6,634 nucleotides of DNA, taken from NCBI GenBank assembly GCA_017631135.1, contig JAGBTW010000189.1, positions 1-6,634 of the forward strand, given 5' to 3'. Origin of the DNA: Alistipes sp. Its GTDB lineage: Bacteria; Bacteroidota; Bacteroidia; Bacteroidales; Rikenellaceae. Below the pieces are notes generated by a model, which worked only from the letters and a program-made list of their open reading frames with translations, did not search any database and was not told the origin of the DNA. The position numbers were made by a program, and so were the translations under genes. Positions 1 through 5,887 of this stretch are shown here, piece by piece. Every line of letters begins with the position of its first letter. Position 1 is the stretch's first letter.

Positions 1-725
1 AGCACACCATTACATACCTCAATCATAGAGTACATTACGTCGGTGGGTTCGCCTACGGCAAGACCACCAATGGCGTAACCATCGGCGTTGTACTGCAAGA
101 CGTTGCGCGCCGCTTGCTCGCGTAGGTCGGCATAGCCTGCACCCTGCACAATGGGGAATAGGGCTTGGTAGTGACCCCACTTGGGCTGTGTCTGGTGATA
201 GCGGTTGAAGCAGCGGTCGAGCCAGCGCTCCGTTAGCGCCAACGACTTCTTTGCGTAGTCGTATGGAGCATCTCCTGGGGGACACTCATCAAACGCCATC
301 ATTATGTCTGCGCCAATGGTGCGCTCTGTATCTATGACACTCTCGGGCGTAAAGACATGGCGCGAGCCATCGATGTGCGACTGGAAGTGACATCCATCCT
401 CCTTCAGCTTGCGACATGCAGCCAACGAAAATACCTGAAAACCACCGCTATCGGTTAGCATAGGCTTGTTCCACGACGAGAACTTGTGCACACCTCCCGC
501 ACGCTCTATAATCTCCATGCCTGGGCGGAGATAGAGGTGGTAGGTGTTGGCAAGGATAATCTGCGCCTTTGCCTCATTCTCCACATCGCGGTGAAATATA
601 CCCTTCATTGCCGCAGCAGTACCCACGGGCATAAAAATTGGGGTCTCAATAGGACCATGGTCTGTCTCGAGCAGACCTGCGCGCGCCTTTGTTTGGGGCG
701 CGGTATGTTGCAATGTAAACTTCAT
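1..725 (-). CDS. tgt: Queuine/preQ1 tRNA-guanine transglycosylase (Tgt), C-terminus outside window
   Basis: Tgt exchanges guanine-34 of GUN-anticodon tRNAs (Asp, Asn, His, Tyr) for preQ1, the committed tRNA step of queuosine synthesis in the cytosol. The first 241 residues are visible, from the ATG at 725-723. They show the family landmarks in order: FMPVGTA at 31-37, LANTYHLYLRPG at 58-69, TDSGGFQVFSL at 91-101 with the active-site Asp92, FDECPPGD near 144, IVQGAGYADLR near 204, and GGLAVGE near 224. The Cys in FDEC and the Val in LAVG are, from knowledge of the family, typical of preQ1-using bacterial enzymes rather than queuine-using eukaryotic ones. The nucleophilic Asp and the zinc-binding cysteines should lie beyond the left edge, so completeness cannot be judged. 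The gene is divergent from the GT2-like operon and has its own promoter just upstream. The frame is open throughout. Confidence 0.97.
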   Translation of the reverse strand, partial: MKFTLQHTAPQTKARAGLLETDHGPIETPIFMPVGTAAAMKGIFHRDVENEAKAQIILANTYHLYLRPGMEIIERAGGVHKFSSWNKPMLTDSGGFQVFSLAACRKLKEDGCHFQSHIDGSRHVFTPESVIDTERTIGADIMMAFDECPPGDAPYDYAKKSLALTERWLDRCFNRYHQTQPKWGHYQALFPIVQGAGYADLREQAARNVLQYNADGYAIGGLAVGEPTDVMYSMIEVCNGV

Positions 726-742
726 AACGCATATATAACGTG

Positions 743-773
743 CAAAGATACAAAAATAATTGTTAATCACCAA
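743..773 (-). promoter_or_regulatory. Bacteroidetes-type promoter for tgt
   Basis: On the minus strand, a perfect -7 box TATCTTTG (consensus TAnnTTTG) lies at 750-743. It is preceded by a TTG -33 element at 773-771 with a 20-nt spacer, within the usual 19-21 nt. Only 17 nt separate the -7 box from the tgt ATG. The transcript should therefore have a very short leader of about 10-12 nt with no Shine-Dalgarno site. The promoter role is inferred from consensus and position; the motif match is directly visible. Confidence 0.8.
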
Positions 774-804
774 TTGCAGATATTAATTGTTTTTATTACC
801 TTTG
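774..804 (+). promoter_or_regulatory. Bacteroidetes-type promoter for the GT2-like/sigma/rsmG operon
   Basis: A perfect -7 box TACCTTTG lies at 797-804, with TTG of the -33 element at 774-776 and a 20-nt spacer. Transcription should begin near 811. This rules out the upstream TTG codons at 787 and 802 as starts of the next gene and favours the GTG at 826. The -33 TTG forms the right half of the palindrome CAATTG at 771-776, whose left half serves the opposite promoter. Confidence 0.8.
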
Positions 805-825
805 TACGCTTATAATTATTTAGAC

Positions 826-1986
826 GTGATACAGTTTTTTTACGACATACTTCAACACTACTCTTGGCAGGGCTTAAGCCTTGTATTACTGGTTGTTATA
901 CTCTTTTTTGTACAGCTACACTACTACGCCGTAGCCTATAATCGCATCATCAGATTTAGGCTTCTGCGCGAGCGACCCAAGCGCCGAGAGAACCCACCCA
1001 TATCGGTTATCGTTGCCTTGCGTGGCGAGAGTGAGCGCTTTTTGGTTGACGAGCTACCCACGCTCTTAAGTCAGGAGTACAGCACCTATGAGGTTGTCGT
1101 GGTCTACATTGGTGGCGACACAGACTACTACGACGAGCTACAGCGCATACGCGACAACCATTCGTATATGCGTCTCACGAAGATGGGTGGTAACGAACGC
1201 CTCTACATCTCTACCAAGCAGGCGCTCAACGTCGGCATCAAGTCGGCGCAGTACGACTCGCTACTTTTCACCACGCCTGGCGCAACACCCCTATCTAACG
1301 AGTGGGTGGCGACTATGGCAAAGGGCTTTGAGCGCGGCTCGGTGGTCATCGCTCCCGCCATACCCCACTTCGAGCGCAACAACCTTGCGACGTTCATCAT
1401 GCGAATGATTGAGCACAACATGCTACGCAACGCCATGGCACGCGCCGTAGAGGGCAAGCCCTACTACGCTCCACGCAGCAACTATGGCTTCGACCGCAAC
1501 CTTTACGAGCGCACTCGCGGTTACAACCACCTCCGCATCGACATTGGCGAGAACGACCTCTACTTGCAGGCCATAGCCAATGCCAAGCGCACATCGGTGG
1601 TCATGTCGCGCCATGCCATCACCGTCGAGGAGCGCATCGACATGGTATCGGAGTGGGTAGAACAGATGCGCTACCTCGGCCATGCACGCCAATACTACCC
1701 CACCGCAGCAAAGCGCTTCACCAGCCGTGAGCTCGGCAGCCGCGCACTCTTCTTCATCGCCATTATCACGCTCATCGTGGCAATGCCCTTGGAGATTAAG
1801 CTCGGCGCAGTGGTGTTATTGTTGCTACGCTACGCCCTTGTGTTGTGGTCGTCACACCGCACAGCAACAAAGCTCGGCGAGAGCGAAATTGCGATGCGCT
1901 ACTGGATATATGACCTCTTTGGCCCCATGCTGGAGTGGATGCTTTGGAGCAAGAAGAGTCGTAACACGCCACGAATATGGAAATAG
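826..1986 (+). CDS. Membrane-anchored GT2-like (family 2 glycosyltransferase fold) protein, degenerate catalytic motifs
   Basis: This 386-residue protein resembles processive-type GT2 enzymes. It has one N-terminal membrane segment (about 16-35), a GT-A-like cytosolic domain from PPISVIVALRGE (57-68) to about 290, and two C-terminal membrane segments (about 306-320 and 325-341). The N-terminal beta-alpha pattern LLSQEYSTYEVVVVY (80-94) is typical. However, the usual VDDGSxD is replaced by VYIGGDTD (93-100). The DxD metal site after LLFT is replaced by TPG (150-152) in LLFTTPGATP. A later acidic motif GENDLYLQ (241-248) and a WVEQMRY stretch (277-283) remain in the positions of the ED and QxxRW motifs. 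The enzyme may be divergent or inactive; no sugar substrate can be named. The GTG start at 826 is chosen because TTG codons at 787 and 802 lie upstream of or inside the -7 box, and the first in-frame ATG falls 114 codons into the domain. Its end overlaps the sigma gene. Confidence 0.8.
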   Translation: MIQFFYDILQHYSWQGLSLVLLVVILFFVQLHYYAVAYNRIIRFRLLRERPKRRENPPISVIVALRGESERFLVDELPTLLSQEYSTYEVVVVYIGGDTDYYDELQRIRDNHSYMRLTKMGGNERLYISTKQALNVGIKSAQYDSLLFTTPGATPLSNEWVATMAKGFERGSVVIAPAIPHFERNNLATFIMRMIEHNMLRNAMARAVEGKPYYAPRSNYGFDRNLYERTRGYNHLRIDIGENDLYLQAIANAKRTSVVMSRHAITVEERIDMVSEWVEQMRYLGHARQYYPTAAKRFTSRELGSRALFFIAIITLIVAMPLEIKLGAVVLLLLRYALVLWSSHRTATKLGESEIAMRYWIYDLFGPMLEWMLWSKKSRNTPRIWK

Positions 1987-2534
1987 ATGACTATATCGTA
2001 GCCTCCGACTCACAGCTTGTGGAGTTGGCATCCGAGGGCGACCAGCAAGCCTTCGAGTACCTCTTCACGCGCTACAACGAGGCACTCACACGCCTCTTTG
2101 AGCAGCGCCTTGGGGATAAAGATACCGCCGCAGACCTCCTGCAGGAGACCTTCATCAAGGTGTACCTGCACCTTGGAGACTACTCGCGTAACTACACCTT
2201 TGGGCAGTGGATATACACCATCGCCCGCAACACGCTTGTAGACCACCTGCGTCGTCGCCCCAACGACCTCTCGATAGACGAGCGCTTTCGTGCGCCACAG
2301 GCCACGACACCCTCGCCCGAGGAGTCGGTGATAATAAGTCAGAGCAACACCCACTTCTACAACGCCATCGAGGAGTTGTCGGAGGAGTATCGCCAGATTA
2401 TCGAGATGCGCTTCTTGGAGGAGTACTCCTACGAGGAGATTGCCGAGAAGCTCGGTAGACCCATAAACACCATCAAGACGCAAATACGCCGCGCCCGAGC
2501 TGCCGTATGCAAGCTATTGATGGAGAAAGAGTAA
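1977..2534 (+). CDS. ECF-type (sigma-70 family) RNA polymerase sigma factor
   Basis: At 185 residues this is a two-domain ECF-type sigma factor. Region 2 spans about 22-93 and includes DQQAFEYLFTRYN (22-34), ADLLQETFIKVYLHL (52-66) and the -10 recognition helix FGQWIYTIARNTLVDHLRR (75-93). A variable linker covers about 94-125. Region 4, about 126-183, contains LSEEYRQIIEMRFLEEYSYEEIA and the helix-turn-helix ending NTIKTQIRRARAAV (164-177). Regions 1 and 3 are absent. The ATG at 1977 lies 10 nt inside the end of the GT2-like gene, so translational coupling is likely. No anti-sigma factor (zinc-finger or FecR-like) is adjacent; the next gene is rsmG. The promoters it serves and the signal that activates it cannot be told from the sequence. 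It is neither the vegetative sigma nor SigmaN. Confidence 0.93.
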   Translation: MEIDDYIVASDSQLVELASEGDQQAFEYLFTRYNEALTRLFEQRLGDKDTAADLLQETFIKVYLHLGDYSRNYTFGQWIYTIARNTLVDHLRRRPNDLSIDERFRAPQATTPSPEESVIISQSNTHFYNAIEELSEEYRQIIEMRFLEEYSYEEIAEKLGRPINTIKTQIRRARAAVCKLLMEKE

Positions 2535-2556
2535 CGACCCTATAATATCGCAGATT

Positions 2557-3186
2557 ATGAACAGCGACCTCATAGTAAAATACTTCCCCGAAATCACAGA
2601 GCACCAAAAGGAGCAATACGAGAGGCTCGGTGCGCTCTACGAGGAGTGGAATGCACGCATCAATGTCATCTCGCGCAAAGATATGGAGCACCTCTATACG
2701 CGCCATATCCTCCACTCGTTGGCCATCGCCAAGGTGTGCCAATTCGAGGCGGGAGCACGCGTTGTAGACATCGGCTGCGGAGGTGGTTTCCCCTCTGTGC
2801 CCCTTGCCATCATGTTCCCCGAGGTGGAGTTTGTAGGTTGCGACTCCATAGCCAAGAAGATACGCGTGGTGGAGGGTATCAAGGAGGGCGCTGGCATCAA
2901 GAACCTCACCGCGCGCAACTGCCGTGCCGAGCAGCTTGGCGAGAAGTTCGACTATGTGGTATCACGCGCCGTGACGGAGATGTCACGATTTATGCCTTGG
3001 GCGTGGCCACTACTGCGCAAGGGTGAGTGTGGTACACTCCCCAATGGCATCCTCTATCTCAAGGGTGGAGAGCTTGCCGAGGAGCTTGCCGCAACACGCC
3101 GTAGCTGGAATTTATACGACATACGCACGATGTTCGATGACGAGTTCTTCGACACCAAGCGCGTTGTCTACACACAAAAGATATGA
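2557..3186 (+). CDS. rsmG: 16S rRNA (guanine-527-N7)-methyltransferase RsmG (GidB)
   Basis: RsmG uses S-adenosylmethionine to methylate N7 of G527 in the 530 loop of 16S rRNA; in other bacteria its loss gives low-level streptomycin resistance. The 209-residue product is the usual length. It has WNARINVISRKD at 31-42 followed by LYTRHILHSLAIA (46-58), and the SAM-binding loop VVDIGCGGGFPSVPLAI at 69-85. The acidic strand end VGCDSIAKKIRVV is at 93-105, with SRAV at 136-139 and YLKGG at 167-171. All are family signatures. The gene starts 22 nt after the sigma stop and its TGA overlaps the next ATG (ATGA), so it sits inside the operon. Nothing suggests damage. Its pairing with a sigma factor and a DUF4954 gene does not itself explain its regulation. 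Confidence 0.97.
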   Translation: MNSDLIVKYFPEITEHQKEQYERLGALYEEWNARINVISRKDMEHLYTRHILHSLAIAKVCQFEAGARVVDIGCGGGFPSVPLAIMFPEVEFVGCDSIAKKIRVVEGIKEGAGIKNLTARNCRAEQLGEKFDYVVSRAVTEMSRFMPWAWPLLRKGECGTLPNGILYLKGGELAEELAATRRSWNLYDIRTMFDDEFFDTKRVVYTQKI

Positions 3187-4910
3187 TTATGAACGAGACA
3201 CGAAGAGCACTTACTGTCGAGGAGCGAGCAATACTCGAGCAACGAGGATGCTCGGCTCTGTCGTGGGATGACGTGAGCGTATCGCACGACTTTCGACCCG
3301 AGCAATTGCGCAACGTGCGTTTCGAGGGAACCACATCTATCGGCTCTCGCACACGCATCTCGGACTCTACAATCTCCAACTACACCATTGGCGACGACTG
3401 CCACATCGATGATGTGCTCCGCATGGAGTGTCGCCACGCCTCATCGTTTGGTGAGGGCGTGGGTGTCGCTGCGGTGAACGAGAATGGCGGTCGCACCGCC
3501 ATCATATACCGCGAGCTTACATCACAGATAGCCTACATCATGACCATGATGCGCAACCGCCGCGAAGCTGTTGAGCGCCTCAACGCCATGGCCAAGGAGC
3601 GCGCCGAGGAGCGTCGCAGTGCCATAGGCGTGGTTGAGGATGGTAGCACGGTGGTTGGCGCACGCTTCATACGCGAGGTGCACATCGAGCAAGGGGCAAC
3701 CATCGAGGGTGCTTCACACCTCGAGAATGGCACAGTGGGTAAGAATGTGCATGTCGGCATCGACGTGCGTGCCGAGGACTTCATCTTCGACAACGACTCG
3801 AAGGTTGACGGTGCATCGAGCATCGAGCGCTGCTTCGTGGGCGAGAACACCAAGATAGGCAACGGCTTTACAGCCATCGACACGCTCTTTTTTGCCAACT
3901 GCCACTGCGAGAATGGCGAGGCTGCATCGGTCTTTGCTGGTCCATTTACCGTGTCGCACCATAAGTCATCGCTCCTTATCGCGGGCATCTTCTCGTTCTT
4001 CAACGCTGGTAGTGGCACAAACCAGTCGAACCACCTCTTCAAGAGTGGCGCTGTGCACCAGGCAGTGCACCAGCGAGGCTCGAAGTTCGGAAGTAGTGCC
4101 TATGTCATGTCTCCCGCCATCGAGGGTCCATACACTGTGGTCTTGGGTCGCCACACGCGTCACCACGACACCCAGGATATGCCCTACTCATACCTTATCG
4201 AGGAGGACGGCATCTCGCTGCTCATGCCTGCGCTCTCATTGCGAAGCTACGGCACGGTGCGCGACATCGAGAAGTGGAAGACGCGCGACAAGCGTAATAT
4301 GAAGCGCGACAACATCTGCTTCGAGGAGTTCAACCCCTTTGTTACGGGCAAGATGCTGCGCGGTGTCGACGCTCTCACACGTCTTGTTGAGCGCGACCCC
4401 GAGGCAAAGACATATAGCTACAACCGCACCATGATACGCGCCTCGATGATACCCCGAAGCCTCAAGCTCTACAACAGCGCCATAGCTGCGTCGTTGGGTA
4501 TGATGCTACGCATGGGAGACTACAGCGCTGCGGAGTATGACCACACGGAGTGGATAGACATTGCAGGTCAGTACCTACCCCTTGGCACTACAGAGCAGCT
4601 ATTGAAGCGCATTGCTGCGGGTGAGCTCACGCTCGATGCCATAGGCGAGGAGCTCAAGATGTGGCACAGCAAGTATAACGACATGGCGGCGGCATACGCC
4701 TTTGATGTTCTTACGACCATCCTTGGACACCAACCCACGCCCAACGACGTAGAGGAGACCATTGCTGCATCGGAGAACATCTTGCAGCGCATGCGCCAGA
4801 CGACCGAAGATGACCGCGAGCGCGACCGAGGCCTTGACATGATGGTTGGCTATGGATATGACTTCCGCGACCAGGGTGAGCAGGTTGCCGACTTCCTCAA
4901 CACACGATGA
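3183..4910 (+). CDS. DUF4954-family left-handed beta-helix protein of unknown function
   Basis: The 575-residue product resembles the Bacteroidetes family annotated DUF4954. The opening RALTVEERAILEQRGCSALSW (8-28) leads into imperfect hexapeptide repeats of the left-handed beta-helix type. One block, about 44-80, includes TTSIGSRTRISDSTISNYTIGDDCHI; the other runs about 148-245. A helical stretch (about 111-145, ending in many Arg/Glu residues) interrupts them. The most distinctive part is 235-335: FFANCHCENGEA, FAGPFTVSHHKSSLLIAGIFSFFNAGSGTNQSNHLFK and GRHTRHHDT, dense in His and Asn. The rest is mainly helical. Beta-helix folds of this sort occur in sugar acyltransferases and nucleotidyltransferases, but no catalytic assignment is justified. 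Members I recall are longer (roughly 650 residues); this one seems shorter in the N-terminal helix region. The start at 3183 shares ATGA with the rsmG stop; ATG at 3189 is an alternative. No signal peptide or membrane segment is seen, so it is probably cytosolic. Confidence 0.85.
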   Translation: MIMNETRRALTVEERAILEQRGCSALSWDDVSVSHDFRPEQLRNVRFEGTTSIGSRTRISDSTISNYTIGDDCHIDDVLRMECRHASSFGEGVGVAAVNENGGRTAIIYRELTSQIAYIMTMMRNRREAVERLNAMAKERAEERRSAIGVVEDGSTVVGARFIREVHIEQGATIEGASHLENGTVGKNVHVGIDVRAEDFIFDNDSKVDGASSIERCFVGENTKIGNGFTAIDTLFFANCHCENGEAASVFAGPFTVSHHKSSLLIAGIFSFFNAGSGTNQSNHLFKSGAVHQAVHQRGSKFGSSAYVMSPAIEGPYTVVLGRHTRHHDTQDMPYSYLIEEDGISLLMPALSLRSYGTVRDIEKWKTRDKRNMKRDNICFEEFNPFVTGKMLRGVDALTRLVERDPEAKTYSYNRTMIRASMIPRSLKLYNSAIAASLGMMLRMGDYSAAEYDHTEWIDIAGQYLPLGTTEQLLKRIAAGELTLDAIGEELKMWHSKYNDMAAAYAFDVLTTILGHQPTPNDVEETIAASENILQRMRQTTEDDRERDRGLDMMVGYGYDFRDQGEQVADFLNTR

Positions 4911-4960
4911 CAAACTAACAAAGCAAAGAATACAATTAACTTAATTAAACAACCAGAACT
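4911..4960 (+). promoter_or_regulatory. A-rich, G-poor leader ahead of trxB
   Basis: The 50 nt between the DUF4954 stop and the trxB TTG are mostly A, with some T and C and very few G. No hairpin terminator is present; the only symmetry is the AT-only palindrome TTAATTAA at 4941-4948. There is no Shine-Dalgarno sequence. Unstructured A-rich leaders favour translation in Bacteroidetes. I see no perfect TAnnTTTG with a spaced TTG, so read-through from upstream is the simplest explanation, though a weak promoter is not excluded. Confidence 0.5.
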
Positions 4961-5884
4961 TTGGAGAAAGTAAAAGTTTTGATTATTGGTAGCGGCCCTG
5001 CAGGCTTCACATCAGCTATCTACACATCACGCGCAAACCTCTCACCCGTACTCTACGAGGGTATCGAGCCAGGTGGTCAGCTCACAACAACCACCGAGAT
5101 TGAGAACTTCCCCGGCTATCCCCAGGGTATCACTGGCACAGCTATGATGGAGGACCTCCGTCAGCAGGCATTGCGCTTTGGCGCTGACGTGCGCAAGGGC
5201 ATCATCACAAGCATCGATCTTTCGCAGCGTCCCTTCAAGGCTGTTGTTGACCACGAGCACGAGATCGAGGCAGAGGCAGTTATCGTTGCTACAGGTGCTT
5301 CAGCAAAGTACCTCGGCTTGGAGTCAGAGGCGAAGTTCCGCGGCATGGGCGTTAGCGCATGTGCTACTTGCGACGGTTTCTTCTACCGCAAGCAGGATGT
5401 AGCAGTTGTTGGTGGTGGTGACACCGCTTGCGAGGAGGCTACATACCTTGCATCTATCTGCAAGAAGGTTTACCTCATCGTTCGTAAGAACTACCTCCGC
5501 GCATCAAAGGCTATGCAGGAGCGTGTATTCAACACACCCAACATCGAGGTATTGTTCGAGCACAACACAGCAGAGGTTCTCGGTGACGAGGATGGCGTAA
5601 CAGGCGTACGCGTGGTTAGCACCTCTGGCGAGGAGCGCGTTTTGGACATCATGGGCTTCTTCCTTGCTATTGGTCACCACCCCAACGTAGAGGTATTCAA
5701 GGGTCAGCTCGAGCTTGACGAGCAGGGTTACATCAAGGTTACTCCTGGCACATCAAAGACATCTGTTGAGGGTGTATTTGCTGCGGGTGACGTTAAGGAT
5801 CCTCACTACCGCCAGGCTATCACAGCTGCAGGTTCAGGCTGTATCGCAGCTTTGGACTGCGAGCGTTGGTTGCTTGCACAGTAA
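4961..5884 (+). CDS. trxB: Thioredoxin-disulfide reductase (TrxB)
   Basis: TrxB is a cytosolic FAD enzyme that passes electrons from NADPH to thioredoxin. The 307-residue product is family length. FAD-binding GSGPAG is at 10-15, EPGGQLTTTTEIENFPGYP at 36-54, and ATG at 110-112. The redox-active pair CATC is at 134-137, followed by Asp138. The NAD(P)-binding GGGDTA is at 151-156, and the C-terminal FAD motif GVFAAGDVKD is at 271-280. The NADPH-phosphate motif, HRRxxxR in E. coli, reads VRKNYLR (174-180): His is lost but two basic residues and the last Arg remain, so NADPH use is still likely. The start must be TTG at 4961, because an in-frame TAA lies at 4946-4948 and the FAD motif begins nine codons later. 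Codon use (more GCT, GTT, TCA, ACA, CGT) differs from the neighbours, as expected for strong expression. rnz follows after 3 nt. Confidence 0.97.
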   Translation: MEKVKVLIIGSGPAGFTSAIYTSRANLSPVLYEGIEPGGQLTTTTEIENFPGYPQGITGTAMMEDLRQQALRFGADVRKGIITSIDLSQRPFKAVVDHEHEIEAEAVIVATGASAKYLGLESEAKFRGMGVSACATCDGFFYRKQDVAVVGGGDTACEEATYLASICKKVYLIVRKNYLRASKAMQERVFNTPNIEVLFEHNTAEVLGDEDGVTGVRVVSTSGEERVLDIMGFFLAIGHHPNVEVFKGQLELDEQGYIKVTPGTSKTSVEGVFAAGDVKDPHYRQAITAAGSGCIAALDCERWLLAQ

Positions 5885-5887
5885 AAC

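Larger units (their letters stand above)
726..825. other. Divergent AT-rich intergenic region between tgt and the operon
   Basis: This 100-nt gap is much richer in A and T than the flanking genes. It is accounted for by the two back-to-back promoters and the two short leaders. No additional operator, riboswitch fold or small ORF is apparent. Because the two -33 elements abut in CAATTG, the two polymerase footprints would overlap, so firing of one promoter could exclude the other; that consequence is inferred. Confidence 0.75.

Noticed and set aside
486..815. Plus-strand ORF of 109 codons opposite tgt and across the promoter region
   Set aside because: It lies antisense to a convincing tgt reading frame, runs through both promoters and shows no recognisable protein features.
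787..825. Upstream TTG start giving the GT2-like protein 13 more residues
   Set aside because: The TTG at 787 is upstream of the -7 box at 797-804 and would not be transcribed from that promoter.
2419..2430. 12-bp perfect palindrome AGGAGTACTCCT
   Set aside because: It sits in sigma region 4 and is explained by the codons for Glu-Glu-Tyr-Ser; no operator context exists there.
2010..2483. Minus-strand ORF of 157 codons opposite the sigma gene
   Set aside because: It is a mirror of the sigma factor's codon pattern (abundant GAG and CGC), with Leu/Val-rich composition and no domain signature.
3533..4042. Minus-strand ORF of 169 codons opposite the DUF4954 gene
   Set aside because: Its composition is what complementing the DUF4954 codons yields; no motif, promoter or neighbouring gene supports it.
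4941..4948. TTAATTAA palindrome in the DUF4954-trxB gap as a terminator
   Set aside because: It is AT-only, has no stable stem or loop, and is not followed by a U tract.
4956..4963. GAACTTTG, a near match to the TAnnTTTG -7 box in front of trxB
   Set aside because: It overlaps the TTG start codon, so transcription would begin inside the gene, and no TTG lies about 20 nt upstream.
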